From positions 1 to 64,000 of the forward strand of contig JAIOOS010000014.1 in the NCBI GenBank assembly GCA_021414305.1: a DNA stretch of 64,000 bases, written 5' to 3'. The stretch comes from Burkholderiales bacterium. Lineage in GTDB: Bacteria; Pseudomonadota; Gammaproteobacteria; Burkholderiales; Burkholderiaceae_C. Under the pieces are notes generated by a model that worked only from the letters and a program-made list of their open reading frames with translations, did not search any database and was not told the DNA's origin. This document shows, one piece after another, positions 36,436 through 45,942 of the stretch (the first letter of the stretch is position 1; every line of letters starts with the position of its first letter). Both the position numbers and the translations under genes were made by a program.

Positions 36436-37242
36436 TCAGGCGACCGCGAACGCCAGCGCGTCGCCGAAGGCCGCCGGGATCATGCCGATGTGCCCGCCAC
36501 TGTAGAACTGCGCCGCGAAGGTCAGCCCGGCGTAGTGCCGCGACTGGACCTGCTCCGCGAAGGCGGGGTTCGCCATGTTCGCCGAATAGGAGATGTGCAG
36601 CCGCACCGCGAGCGCGGTATTGGCGGCGGCGTAGGCCGACTCCCAGCCGTAGACCGTAGCGTTCATGCAGTCGATCGAGGCGTCGCTCGCCAGGTAGGAG
36701 GCGAAGTGGCGGCTCGCCGGTGCCTCGTTGAAGAGGGCGTAGAGGACGAAGCTGCCGCCGTGCGAGTGGCCGAGCAGGATGCGGCGCTGCGGGTCGCCGC
36801 CGAAGTTGGCCTCGATGAACGGGATCAGGTCGAAGCGGAGGAAGTCCAGGTAGGCCGCCTCGCCGCCGCCGCCCGGAGTGCAGCTGTTCTGCGGCACGTA
36901 GTCGCGGCCGCGCAGGTCCTCGTTGCCGATGCCGACGATCACGGCCTTCGGCGCCTGCATCCGCTCGACGATGTCGATCACCGCTGCGAACCGGGAGTCG
37001 CCGTCGAGCAGGTAGATCACCGGCACGGTGGCGCTGATCGCGGCCAGGCCGGGCGGAAGGTAGATGTTGAGGAAGTAGGTCGTGCCGTTGCTGCGGGCGA
37101 GGAGGGTGCGCCCCTGCAGCGTCCCCGCCAGGCCCGAGCCCCCGTCCGACCCGCCGCCGCAGCCCGCGAGGGCGGCGCCCAGCAGGCCGAGGAGCGAGGC
37201 GCGGCGGCCCGTGAAAATGCGGTCGGCGAGTTCGTTCTTCAT
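36436..37242 (-). CDS. Esterase-D-like lipoprotein
   Basis: 268 residues. The N-terminus has a lipobox (LAGCGGG) after a hydrophobic stretch, followed by a Gly/Ser-rich spacer. The hydrolase domain shows YLLDGDSRF and the nucleophile elbow LLGHSHGG, with a His near the end in SGGHIGM, a pattern of the putative esterase family PF00756. It would act on an ester at the cell envelope. It is convergent with the epoxide-hydrolase gene (9-base gap). Confidence 0.82.
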   Translation of the reverse strand: MKNELADRIFTGRRASLLGLLGAALAGCGGGSDGGSGLAGTLQGRTLLARSNGTTYFLNIYLPPGLAAISATVPVIYLLDGDSRFAAVIDIVERMQAPKAVIVGIGNEDLRGRDYVPQNSCTPGGGGEAAYLDFLRFDLIPFIEANFGGDPQRRILLGHSHGGSFVLYALFNEAPASRHFASYLASDASIDCMNATVYGWESAYAAANTALAVRLHISYSANMANPAFAEQVQSRHYAGLTFAAQFYSGGHIGMIPAAFGDALAFAVA

Positions 37243-37283
37243 CGGCCGATTATGGGAGCCGGTCCGAGCCCGGCAGGCTCGAC

Positions 37284-37943
37284 TCAGGTCCGGTTGGGAC
37301 GGCCCTCGCGCAGCAGTTCCTCGAGCACTGGAATCATCTCCGCCGGACCCTCCAGGTTCGGGTTGACCTCGACCGCACGGCGGAAGAAGTCGAGGGCCCG
37401 GTCCGGGTTGCCGAGCTGGAGATGGATCTGGCCGGCGCCGGACAAGGCGCCCCAGTGCCTGGGGTTGCGCTTGAGGACCTCGTCGCAATCCTTCAGCGAT
37501 TCCTGGTTCCGCCCGAGCAGGAAATGGATCGTCGCCCGCTTGTTCCAGCCCTCGGCGAACGCGGGCTTGCGCTTGACGATGGCGTTGAAGGTCGCGAGCG
37601 CGTCGGGCAGGTCGGCGTTTTGCATCTGCTCGACGCCGTGGGCGAACAGCTTGTCGATCGCCGCGTCGCCCGAACGGCTCCAGATCTGCCAGGTCGCGGC
37701 CGCGGCGAGGGCGCGCACCTGCGGGTCGGCGTCCTTCAGGCGATCGATCAGGCGATCGACATCGGCGCCCCTGCCGATCTCCGCCAGTCGCACGATGCCC
37801 GCGAGCCGGCTCGCCGTGTCGGGCCGCTCCAGCGCCTTGAGCGCCTCCGCCCGGGTCAGCGGCGCAGCGACGGCGGTGCCGAGGGCCATCGCGGCCGCGA
37901 CAACGACAGCACAGAAGCGAAGGTGCCGCAGGATCGAAGGCAT
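37284..37943 (-). CDS. Secreted HEAT-repeat and TPR protein
   Basis: 219 residues with a signal peptide (about 1-26, ending TAVAAPL). Residues about 35-100 contain HEAT-like helices (RLAGIVRLAEIGRGADVDRLIDRLKDADPQVRALAAAA). Residues about 110-210 form TPR units with the Ala-x-x-x-Phe pattern (ALATFNAIVKRKPAFAEGWNKRA and GNPDRALDFFRRAVEVNPN). A scaffold role in the periplasm is likely; partner unknown. Confidence 0.8.
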   Translation of the reverse strand: MPSILRHLRFCAVVVAAAMALGTAVAAPLTRAEALKALERPDTASRLAGIVRLAEIGRGADVDRLIDRLKDADPQVRALAAAATWQIWSRSGDAAIDKLFAHGVEQMQNADLPDALATFNAIVKRKPAFAEGWNKRATIHFLLGRNQESLKDCDEVLKRNPRHWGALSGAGQIHLQLGNPDRALDFFRRAVEVNPNLEGPAEMIPVLEELLREGRPNRT

Positions 37944-37963
37944 CGCCGAAATCGGGTCGCGTT

Positions 37964-38797
37964 TCAGATCATCGCCAGCGGGCTCGGGCCCCGCGGCGGC
38001 GGAAACAGCCCGTCGAGCTCGCGCAGCTGCGCCGACGAGAGCGCGTGCGCGAGGGCGCCGGCGTTCTCTTCGAGCCGGGCCCGGCTGCCGGTCTTGGGAA
38101 TGGCGATCACGCCGTCCTGCGCCAGCAGCCAGGCGAGAGCGACCTGGGCCGGCGTCATCGCCTGCTGCTTGGCGAACTGCAGCAGCCCGCGCTCCTGCAA
38201 GAGGCGGCCCTGCTCGATCGGCGAGTACGCCATCAGTGCCACGCCCCGCTGCCGCAGCCAGGGCTGCAGGTCCCATTCGATGCCGCGGCGGCCGAGGTTG
38301 TAGAGCACCTGGTCGGTCTGCGCCGCCCGGCCGCCGGGCACGGCCCAGAGGGCGTCCATGTCGGCAGGGTCGAGGTTGCTCACGCCCCAGTGGCGGATCT
38401 TGCCCTCGCGCTGCAGCGCCTCGAACGCCTGCACCGTCTCGGCCAGCGGCACCGCGCCCGACCAGTGCAGCAGGTACAGGTCGATCGTCTCGATGCCCAG
38501 GCGCTCGAGGCTCCGGTTGCAGGCGACCGGCATTCCCCGGCGCGAGGCGTTGTGCGGATAGACCTTGCTGACGATGAAGACCTCGCTCCGTCGCCCGGCG
38601 ACGGCCTCGCCGACCAGCGCCTCGGAGCGGCCGTCGCCATACATCTCGGCGGTGTCGATCAGCGTCAGCCCGAGGTCGATGCCGCGCCGCAGCGCGGCGA
38701 TTTCCTCCGCGCGCCGGCCAGGGTCGTCGCCGAGCTGCCAGGTGCCCTGGCCGAGCGCCGGCACGCTTTCGCCGCAGGGAAGGGCAACGCGCTTCAT
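37964..38797 (-). CDS. Aldo/keto reductase
   Basis: 277 residues. Catalytic tetrad elements are visible: IDTAEMYGDGRSEALVGEAV with the Tyr, FIVSKVYPHNAS with the Lys, YLLHWSG with the His. NAD(P)H-dependent reduction of aldehydes or ketones is expected. It is transcribed after the aldehyde dehydrogenase with 31 bases between, so both may handle the same carbonyl compound. Confidence 0.9.
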   Translation of the reverse strand: MKRVALPCGESVPALGQGTWQLGDDPGRRAEEIAALRRGIDLGLTLIDTAEMYGDGRSEALVGEAVAGRRSEVFIVSKVYPHNASRRGMPVACNRSLERLGIETIDLYLLHWSGAVPLAETVQAFEALQREGKIRHWGVSNLDPADMDALWAVPGGRAAQTDQVLYNLGRRGIEWDLQPWLRQRGVALMAYSPIEQGRLLQERGLLQFAKQQAMTPAQVALAWLLAQDGVIAIPKTGSRARLEENAGALAHALSSAQLRELDGLFPPPRGPSPLAMI

Positions 38798-38828
38798 GGC
38801 GGCAGTATCGCCGTGGCCGGTCCGCCGG

Positions 38829-40226
38829 CTAGGCCTTGACCTGGACCGACTTGACGTTGACGAACTCGCGGATGCCGAAGCCTGCGCACTCGCGACCGAA
38901 GCCCGAATGCTTGACGCCGCCGAACGGCATGCGCGGGTCGGAGCGGACGTTGTCGTTGACGAAGCTCATGCCGGCGTCGAGCTCGTCGGCGGCGATGCGC
39001 TCGCCGCGCGCGAGGTTGCTCGTCAGCACGCCCGAGCCGAGGCCGAATTCGCTGGCGTTGGCGATGGCGATCGCCTCGCGCTCGTCGGCCGCCTCGATGA
39101 TCGCGGCGACCGGGCCGAACACCTCCTCGTCGTGCGCCGGCTGGCCCGTGCGCACGTCGGCGAGCACCGTCGGCGGATACCAGGCGCCGGCTTGCGCCGG
39201 CAGCGTGCCGCCGAGCAGCAGGCGGGCGCCGGCGCGAACGCTCGCTTCGACCTGGGCGTGGATCTGGTCGCGGGCGGCGACGCTCTGCAGCGGCCCGAGG
39301 CGCGTGTGCGGATCGCGCGGGTCGCCCATCTCGTAGGCCGCCATCGCCTCGACCAGCGCCGCCTCGAACGCCGCCCGCACCTCGCGCACGACGATGAAGC
39401 GCTTGCCGGCGATGCAGCTCTGGCCGGCGTTGACCATGCGCGCCGCGGCGCACACCTTCGCGGCGGCACGCAGGTCGGCGTCCTCGAGCACGAGGTAGGC
39501 ATCGGCGCCGCCCAGCTCGAGCACGCACTTCTTCAGCACCGCGCCGGCGGCGGTGGCGACGCTGCGGCCGGCGGGCACGCTGCCGGTGAGCGTGACCGCG
39601 GCGATGTTGCCGTCCTCGATCAGCGCCTTGACCGCGGCGCTCGGCACCAGCGCGGTGGCGAACAGGTGCTCGGGAAAGCCGGCGTCGCGGAACACCGACT
39701 CGATCGCCAGCGCGCAGCCCGGCACGTTGCTCGCGTGCTTGAGCACGCCGCCGTTGCCGGCCATCAGCGCCGGCGCGGCGAAGCGGAACACCTGCCAGAA
39801 CGGAAAGTTCCAGGGCATCACCGCGAGCACCACGCCCAGCGGGTTGAAGGTGACGAAGGCCCTGGCGCCGTCGATCGCGACCGGCTCGCGCGCGAGATAC
39901 GACGCCGCGCGGGCGGCGAAGTGCTCGCACGCCGTGGCGCACTTCTCCACTTCGGCGAGCCCGTCGGTCACGGTCTTGCCCATCTCCTCCGTCATGAGCG
40001 CGGCGAGCTCGTCGCGCCGCGACCGAAGCACGGCCGCGGCCTGCTTCATGTGCCTGGCCCGCTCGTCGATGCCGGTTCGCCGCCACGGCCGCTGCGCTTC
40101 GGCCGCCAGCCGCGCCTTGTTGGCGGCGTCCTCGGCGCTGTGGCCGGGATAGGACTTGCCCGGCGCGAGGGTCGCCGGGTTGGTGGTCGTGAAGACCGGA
40201 CGGGTGTTCGTGTCGCTCGTCGCCAT
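38829..40226 (-). CDS. NAD(P)-dependent aldehyde dehydrogenase, succinate-semialdehyde type
   Basis: 465 residues. Catalytic Cys271 in NAGQSCIAGKRFIV and general base Glu237 in LELGGADAYL are present; PWNFPFWQVFRFAAPALMAGN is the conserved cofactor-side segment. The overall pattern (SDPRMPFGGVKHSGFGRE) is that of SSADH and related semialdehyde dehydrogenases. It oxidises an aldehyde to the acid, and its substrate is not fixed by the sequence. Confidence 0.88.
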   Translation of the reverse strand: MATSDTNTRPVFTTTNPATLAPGKSYPGHSAEDAANKARLAAEAQRPWRRTGIDERARHMKQAAAVLRSRRDELAALMTEEMGKTVTDGLAEVEKCATACEHFAARAASYLAREPVAIDGARAFVTFNPLGVVLAVMPWNFPFWQVFRFAAPALMAGNGGVLKHASNVPGCALAIESVFRDAGFPEHLFATALVPSAAVKALIEDGNIAAVTLTGSVPAGRSVATAAGAVLKKCVLELGGADAYLVLEDADLRAAAKVCAAARMVNAGQSCIAGKRFIVVREVRAAFEAALVEAMAAYEMGDPRDPHTRLGPLQSVAARDQIHAQVEASVRAGARLLLGGTLPAQAGAWYPPTVLADVRTGQPAHDEEVFGPVAAIIEAADEREAIAIANASEFGLGSGVLTSNLARGERIAADELDAGMSFVNDNVRSDPRMPFGGVKHSGFGRECAGFGIREFVNVKSVQVKA

Positions 40227-40380
40227 GGTGCCGGGAATCCGAAGAACGGGGCGGGGCGGCCCCGGGGACGGCTACCCTACATCCGATCGCCGCTCGACGC
40301 GGGCGCGGAGCCTGTACCCTTGACGGGCGACAGGTCGTTCATCGTGCCGTTGTCCCATCCGTCCGCTCAGCCGAGGCCCC

Positions 40381-41301
40381 ATGCAGCACAGCCGCTTCCT
40401 CCCGCGATTCCTGCAACGTCTGCTGGTGGCGGCAGCCCTCGCCGCCGGCCTGGCTTCGGCCGTCGCCCAGGGCGGCCCGGTGCTGGAGCGCGGCCGCTAC
40501 CTCGTGACCACGATCCTGGCCTGCGGCAACTGCCACACGCCCAAGGACGGCGAAGGCCGCGCCATCGCCGCAAAGGAGCTGGCGGGCGGCGGCATCGCCT
40601 TCGACATCCCGCCCTTCGCCGGCGTCGCCGCGAACATCACGCCCGACAAGGAAACCGGCATCGGCAGCTGGAGCGACGCCGAGATCAAGCGGGCGATCAC
40701 GCACGGCGAGCGGCCGGCGCACGGCCCGCTCGCCGGCAAGCCGCTGGCGCTGCCGATGGCGGCAAACTTCTTCAAGGCGATCCTGCCGGGCGACCTCGAT
40801 GCGATCGTCGCCTACCTGCGCTCGGTTCCGGCTGTGCGCAACCCCTTGCCGGCGCCGGTCTATCGCGCCCCCGTGCATCGCGAGGCCTTCGCCCTGGCCG
40901 ACCAGGGCTTCGGCGAGCGCGACCTGCAGGACAAGGTGCGCCGCGGCGCCTACCTGGCGACGATCGGCCACTGCCTCGAATGCCACACGCCGGTCGACAA
41001 GGGCGTGCTCCAGCTCGACGCCGCGCTCGGCGCCGGCGGGCGGCCGTTCATGCCGTCGTTCGTCAAGGGCCTGCCCGAGTCCTGGAAGGGCGCGGTGTCG
41101 CGCAACCTGACCTCCGACCGCGAGCGCGGCCTCGGCGCCTGGAGCGACGCCGAGATCAGGCGCGCCATCGTCCAGGGGGTCGGCCGCGACGGCCGCAGGA
41201 TGCAGGAGCCCATGCCCTACGCGTGGTACGCCGGCCTGCGCGACGACGACCTCGACGCGATCGTCGCCTACCTGCGCACGCTGCCGCCGCTGCCGCGCTG
41301 A
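40381..41301 (+). CDS. Periplasmic diheme cytochrome c
   Basis: 306 residues with a signal peptide (about 1-29). Two class I cytochrome c domains have heme sites CGNCH (48-52) and CLECH (about 200). Each has the ITPDKETGIGSWSDAEIKRA or LTSDRERGLGAWSDAEIRRA segment with its distal Met nearby. This is the arrangement of the cytochrome subunits of membrane alcohol, aldehyde and sugar dehydrogenases. No dehydrogenase partner is adjacent, so it probably serves one elsewhere. Confidence 0.9.
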   Translation: MQHSRFLPRFLQRLLVAAALAAGLASAVAQGGPVLERGRYLVTTILACGNCHTPKDGEGRAIAAKELAGGGIAFDIPPFAGVAANITPDKETGIGSWSDAEIKRAITHGERPAHGPLAGKPLALPMAANFFKAILPGDLDAIVAYLRSVPAVRNPLPAPVYRAPVHREAFALADQGFGERDLQDKVRRGAYLATIGHCLECHTPVDKGVLQLDAALGAGGRPFMPSFVKGLPESWKGAVSRNLTSDRERGLGAWSDAEIRRAIVQGVGRDGRRMQEPMPYAWYAGLRDDDLDAIVAYLRTLPPLPR

Positions 41302-41427
41302 GCGGCGCGCGGGCGGCGCCGCGCGACCGTCTGTCCTGAGCGGCGGATGTCCCCACTTCTCCGCGGCCCACACATCCTGTTACATTGGGTCGCGCAGGCT
41401 CCACGAGAGCCGCGCGTGGAGACAACA

Positions 41428-41619
41428 ATGACCGACGCTTCGCAGAACCCGATCTACCAGGAATCCCGCATCGACGACGAGCCGATCCTCGGCTCGGTGC
41501 TGACGATGCCCGACGGCCGCATCCAGCCGCTGACGTTCTGGGAGAAGGTGCTGGTGAACCTGCGCCTGCTCAACGCGAAGACGCTCGAAGCGCGCTACTT
41601 CAAGCCGCTCGCCTCCTGA
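41428..41619 (+). CDS. Small conserved-looking protein upstream of the diiron gene
   Basis: 63 residues: a polar start (MTDASQNPIYQESRIDDEPILGS), a short hydrophilic strand region (MPDGRIQPLTFWEKVLVNLRLL) and a basic C-terminus. No signal or motif. GTGGAGAC provides a ribosome site before the ATG. It lies 167 bases before the diiron protein; that spacer (41620-41786) shows no gene. No family recognised. Confidence 0.6.
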   Translation: MTDASQNPIYQESRIDDEPILGSVLTMPDGRIQPLTFWEKVLVNLRLLNAKTLEARYFKPLAS

Positions 41620-41786
41620 GCGATTGGTCCGCGCCGGCAGCGGCGTAGGACATCGAGCCCACGACCGCGAGATCCGCGGTCGGCCGAGCGTCCCCAGGCG
41701 GGACATCGGCATCATGCGCATGCAGGCCCCTCAGCGAATCATCCAGTTCACGTCAACTGGACGGATCAGCTCCCGAGGACCTCCCC

Positions 41787-42767
41787 ATGCACACCCTGCC
41801 CGCTTCGACACCGACCCCCGCCCAGCGCTACGCCAAGACCATCGAGGTCTCCAAGCGGATCCGCTGGGACATCGACCGCGACATCGTCCGCGGCCGCGAA
41901 TTCGACCTGAAGCACAAGTTCCTGCCCGACGGCCTGTCGATGATCGACGAGCTCGGCTTCCTGAGCGCCGCACAGCAGCGATTCCTCAGCCAGATACAGG
42001 GCCGCACCTACGCCAACATGTTCGGCCTGGTCGAGCGCTTCATCGGCGCCAAGATGCTCGAGGTGAGCAAGGACCACTGGCTCGGCGACCAGACGGCGCT
42101 CGAGGCGATCGTCCGCTTCACCGACGAGGAGCTGAAGCACCAGGAGCTGTTCCGCCGGATCGAGAAGATGATCGGCAGCACGATGCCGCCGGGCTACCGC
42201 TTCGACGCCTCGGCCAACGACGTCGCCGCCTTCGTGCTCGGCAAGAGCACCTGGGCGGTGCTCGCCCTCACCTGCCACATCGAGCTGTTCTCGCAGGCCC
42301 ATTACCACGCCAGCATCGCCAGTGCCGAGGGCCTCTCCGACCTGTTCAAGGACATCTTCCTGTTCCACTGGAAGGAGGAGTCGCAGCACGCGATCATCGA
42401 CGAGCTCGAGTGGGTGCGCGAGGACGGCAAGCTCGCCTCCGACGCCGCGCGCGATGCCGCGGTCGAGGACCTGATCGCGCTCGTCGGCGGCGTCGACGGC
42501 ATCCTGCAAGGGCAGGCCAAGGCCGACGCGGCGTACTTCCTCGCGGCGAGCAGTCTGCCCGCCGAAGGCAGCCAGGCGAGCCAGGTCGAGGCGACGCTGC
42601 TGAAGGCCTATCGCTGGCAGTACATCGTCTCGGGCACGCTCGAGCCACGCTTCCAGCACGTGCTCGGCGAGCTGGTCAGCGCGAAGCAGATGGCGCGGAT
42701 CCAGGAAGCGCTGGCGCCGCTCGCCTACGCGATGCCGGCGCGGGCCGAAGCGGCGACGACGCACTGA
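41787..42767 (+). CDS. Putative ferritin-like diiron oxygenase (AurF-like)
   Basis: 326 residues, all helical, no signal. The six-ligand diiron pattern is complete in a four-helix order: Glu83 (LVERF), Glu115-x-x-His118 (EELKH), Glu166 (HIELF) and Glu198-x-x-His201 (EESQH). Such proteins activate O2 for N-oxygenation, hydroxylation or desaturation, as in AurF-type oxygenases. No reductase gene is adjacent, so the electron donor must be elsewhere. The family assignment is from spacing of ligands, not from overall recognition. Confidence 0.75.
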   Translation: MHTLPASTPTPAQRYAKTIEVSKRIRWDIDRDIVRGREFDLKHKFLPDGLSMIDELGFLSAAQQRFLSQIQGRTYANMFGLVERFIGAKMLEVSKDHWLGDQTALEAIVRFTDEELKHQELFRRIEKMIGSTMPPGYRFDASANDVAAFVLGKSTWAVLALTCHIELFSQAHYHASIASAEGLSDLFKDIFLFHWKEESQHAIIDELEWVREDGKLASDAARDAAVEDLIALVGGVDGILQGQAKADAAYFLAASSLPAEGSQASQVEATLLKAYRWQYIVSGTLEPRFQHVLGELVSAKQMARIQEALAPLAYAMPARAEAATTH

Positions 42768-42842
42768 GCGGCGTCGGCCGCCGGGCGAGTCAACCCCGAA
42801 GCCCTCCGGCTCGTTGAGCTGGGAGGCTGTCGAGTCCTCGCC

Positions 42843-43274
42843 ATGAAACCTTCGTTCGTCCTTTCCACCCTCCTGGCAGCGCTGTCTTTCGCCGGCGCGG
42901 CGCACGCCGTTCCGGCGACGGCGCCGCATGCGGCCGCGTGCGTCGCCGCCCTGAAGGCGAACGAGGTCGGCCTGATCGCAACGCTGAAGGCCGGCGCCCC
43001 GGTCGAGTCGGAGTTGCTGAAGGTCGTGCGCAGCGGCATCGCGATCATCGGCACGCAGTACCTGGCCGGGCTTCGCGAGTCGGAGGCGCGTCCGTTGCTC
43101 GAGGCCGCGGAAAAGGACTTCGAGGCCCTGCCGCGCTCGGCCGCCGTGAGCCGGCAGGCGCAGTGCCTGCAGGAAGGCCAGGCGCTCTACAAGAACGCCT
43201 CGCCGATCGAGCAGAACCTCATCACCTCCGCGGCGCAGCGCCGGATCCAGAAGCGGCTGAAGAAGGCCGCATAG
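42843..43274 (+). CDS. Secreted hypothetical protein
   Basis: 143 residues with a signal peptide (about 1-21, ending AHAVP). The mature part is helical with two Cys (CVAALK and QCLQEG) that could form a disulphide, and a basic end. No family recognised. It follows the diiron gene by 75 bases on the same strand. Confidence 0.75.
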   Translation: MKPSFVLSTLLAALSFAGAAHAVPATAPHAAACVAALKANEVGLIATLKAGAPVESELLKVVRSGIAIIGTQYLAGLRESEARPLLEAAEKDFEALPRSAAVSRQAQCLQEGQALYKNASPIEQNLITSAAQRRIQKRLKKAA

Positions 43275-43316
43275 CGCGCCTCGGTCCCGCGTCCTTGCGC
43301 GGTACGCGGCGTCGTC

Positions 43317-44153
43317 TCAGGAGAGGCGTTGCCGGAACCTCGGCGGCGTCAGCCAGCCGAGCCAGCCCGCGAGACGATGCCCGGCCGACAAGGGCGCCGG
43401 CTCCAGGACAGCCGCGGGACGAAGACGCGGCAGCGGTGCGGCGCCCGAGGCGCCCGACAGCGGCGGCCGGACCACGGCGGGATTGCGGCGGATCGCCGGC
43501 CGGTGCACGGTGCGAAGGATCGGCTCGAGCCAGTCGACGAGCGGCCGCCACTGCGCCAGATCGGCGGCGGCCTTCTCGGCCGGCACGTCGAACAGCGTCA
43601 CGCCCAGCTCGACCCCGCGCACGTAGACCTGCGCCTCGCGCAGCGCGGTGACGAAAGGAATCTTCAGCCCGCGGGCCCAGTCGGCCAGCGTCTCGGCGGC
43701 GCGGGTGCGTGCGTCGAGCCGCATGCCCACGGCGGCGACCTTGCAGCGGCCGCTGGCGACGCGCGGAAGCGCCATCAGCTCGGCATGGCAATCGGCGGCG
43801 GATTCGCGATCGAACGCCGAATTGCAGACCGGCATGAGGATGACGTCGGCGAACGCGACCACGCGCGCCAGGTCGAAGCCGTGCAAGCCGCCCGGCGTGT
43901 CGAGCACCACGAGGCTGACGCCGGCGGGCGGCCGCAGGATCCGCTTCGGATCGACCGCCCAGCCGACGATGGGCGCGCTTCTCGGCAGCTCCTGGAGGCC
44001 GCGCAGGCGCAGCCAGCTCTGGGTCGATTGCTGGCGATCGACGTCGCCCAGCATCACCGCGGTGCCGCTGTTGGCATAGCAGGCCGCCAGGTGAGTGGCC
44101 AGCGTGCTCTTGCCGCTTCCGCCTTTGCGATTGACGATGGCGATGACAGGCAT
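43317..44153 (-). CDS. ParA-family ATPase
   Basis: 278 residues. The deviant Walker A KGGSGKST at about 10-17, LGDVDRQQSTQSW and LVVLDTPGGL are those of ParA/Soj ATPases. The C-terminal 60 residues are Pro/Arg-rich and specific to this protein. No parB or parS site is visible, so this is an orphan ATPase that may position a protein complex rather than a replicon. ATG 44153 is chosen because the fold begins at MPVIAIVNRKGG. Confidence 0.87.
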   Translation of the reverse strand: MPVIAIVNRKGGSGKSTLATHLAACYANSGTAVMLGDVDRQQSTQSWLRLRGLQELPRSAPIVGWAVDPKRILRPPAGVSLVVLDTPGGLHGFDLARVVAFADVILMPVCNSAFDRESAADCHAELMALPRVASGRCKVAAVGMRLDARTRAAETLADWARGLKIPFVTALREAQVYVRGVELGVTLFDVPAEKAAADLAQWRPLVDWLEPILRTVHRPAIRRNPAVVRPPLSGASGAAPLPRLRPAAVLEPAPLSAGHRLAGWLGWLTPPRFRQRLS

Positions 44154-44273
44154 GGTGCAGGGACGTCCGGGCCGCAAAGGCCCCAAGGTTCGTTCGATTG
44201 CAGCATGCAACGCCGGTACCGACGTTACAAAAAGAAGCCGATTGGCAGCGCTATTGCGCGGATCGCCCCGGCC

Positions 44274-45836
44274 CTAGGGCGAGGTTTGCGCGGCCCGGTG
44301 GCGCTCGCGCAGCTCGCGCTTGAGCACCTTGCCGATGGCGCTGCGCGGCAGCTCGGCCACGAAGTGCAGCGCCGCCAGCCGCTGCGTCTTGCCGATGCGC
44401 TGGTTGAACCACTGCAGGAGGCCGGCCTCGCTCTCGCCGCTGCCCTCGCGGCGAACGACGAAGGCGACCGGCGTCTCGCCCCATTGTTCGGACGGCACGC
44501 CGACCACGGCGGCGTCGGCGACCGCGGCATGCTCGCGCAGCACCGCCTCCAGGTCGCTCGGGTAGATGTTGAAGCCGCCGCTGATGACCATGTCCTTCTT
44601 GCGGTCGAGGAGCAGGAGAAACCCCTCCTCGTCGAACCGGCCGACGTCGCCGGTGCGGATGAAGCGCTCGCCCTCGGGGCTGGTCCACTCGGCCTCGCGC
44701 GTCTTCTCCGGCTGGCCGTGGTAGCCGAGCATCATCGAGCCGGAGCGGCCCACCACCTCGCCCGTCTCGCCGGGCGCGACCTCGCGGCCTTCGTCGTCGA
44801 TCAGGCGGATGTCGTGCCCTTCCATCGGCTGGCCCACGGTGTGCAGCTTGCCGGGATGCAGGTGCGCCGTCAGCGCGCAGCTTCCGCCGCCCTCGGTCAT
44901 GCCGTAGAACTCGACCAGGCCGCCCGGCCAGCGCGCCAGCACGTCGGCCTTGAGCGCGGCGGCGAACGGCGCGCTGGTGCAGAACTTCATGCGAAACGCC
45001 GAGAGATCGAAGCGGCCGAACTCCGGCAGGGCCATCAGCCGCTGGTACTGCACGGGCACGAGCATGGTGTGGGTGACGCGGTGCCGCTCGGCCAGGCGCA
45101 GGTACTCGGCGGCATTGAACTTCGCCATCAGCACCGCGGTGCCGCCCCAGGCCATCGTCGGCAGGAAGACGACGAGCGTGGTGTTCGAATAGAGCGGCGT
45201 CGCCAGCAGCGTCGTCGCGTCGGGGCCGTAGCCGTAGGCGCCGCCGCCGCGTCGCACCTGGGTCCAGCGCATCGCGTGCGGCTGCACGATGCCCTTGGGC
45301 GTGCCGGTCGTGCCCGAGGAATAGATGATGTTGAAGGCCCAGTCGGGCCCGGGCGAGACCGGCGCCGGCACCGCGCCTTCGGGCGCGAGCCACGCCTCGA
45401 ATGCAAGGGCGGCCGGCGAGCCGTCGAGCGCGACGCGCTGCACGCCGTGATCGCCCGGCGCGGCGAAGCTCTCGGCGGTGCCGGCGTCGAGGAACAGCAG
45501 CTTCGCCCCCGAGTCGGCCAGCATCCCGGCCAGGCTTTTCGCCGTTTCCCCGGGCGCCAGCGGAGCGACGACGACGCCGGCCCGCAGCGCGCCTAAAAAG
45601 ACCGCGGCGTACTCGACCGAGGCGCTGGCGCAGATCGCGATCGCCTCCCGCGGCCGAACGCCGTCGCGCTGCAGGGCCGCGGCGATGCGATCCAGCAGCG
45701 CGTCGAGGGCGCCGTAGGCGAGCGTCCGCCGGGAGTCCACCAGCGCAGGGTGCGCCGGGTCGCGCCGGGCGTGGCTGCGAATCAGGTCGGCGACGAGGCC
45801 GAAGTCCTGGTCGAAGGGCGTGGCGACGGATTCCAA
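44274..45836 (-). CDS. AMP-dependent acyl-CoA synthetase/ligase
   Basis: 520 residues from a TTG at 45836. P-loop YSSGTTGTPKG, the EFYGMTEGGG motif, GYHGQPEKT and the C-terminal lid with KTQRLAAL and IGKVLKRELRE are typical adenylate-forming ligases. It activates a carboxylic acid to acyl-CoA. A longer frame reaches 46076, but would overlap the divergent kinase gene by 134 bases; its first 80 residues look like antisense sequence, so the TTG is preferred. The start remains uncertain. Confidence 0.88.
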   Translation of the reverse strand: MESVATPFDQDFGLVADLIRSHARRDPAHPALVDSRRTLAYGALDALLDRIAAALQRDGVRPREAIAICASASVEYAAVFLGALRAGVVVAPLAPGETAKSLAGMLADSGAKLLFLDAGTAESFAAPGDHGVQRVALDGSPAALAFEAWLAPEGAVPAPVSPGPDWAFNIIYSSGTTGTPKGIVQPHAMRWTQVRRGGGAYGYGPDATTLLATPLYSNTTLVVFLPTMAWGGTAVLMAKFNAAEYLRLAERHRVTHTMLVPVQYQRLMALPEFGRFDLSAFRMKFCTSAPFAAALKADVLARWPGGLVEFYGMTEGGGSCALTAHLHPGKLHTVGQPMEGHDIRLIDDEGREVAPGETGEVVGRSGSMMLGYHGQPEKTREAEWTSPEGERFIRTGDVGRFDEEGFLLLLDRKKDMVISGGFNIYPSDLEAVLREHAAVADAAVVGVPSEQWGETPVAFVVRREGSGESEAGLLQWFNQRIGKTQRLAALHFVAELPRSAIGKVLKRELRERHRAAQTSP

Positions 45837-45942
45837 GAACGGTGCACCGCAGTCGGGATGCCGGCGATGGTAAAGCGACGGCAGATAGACTCGGCCGGCC
45901 GCGCCCTTGCGGCGTTCGTCGAACCGTGAGGACCTTGCCGCG

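Noticed and set aside
43317-44153. A chromosome or plasmid partition locus
   Set aside because: Only the ParA-like ATPase is seen; there is no parB and no cluster of parS-like palindromes, so a replicon-partition role is not supported.
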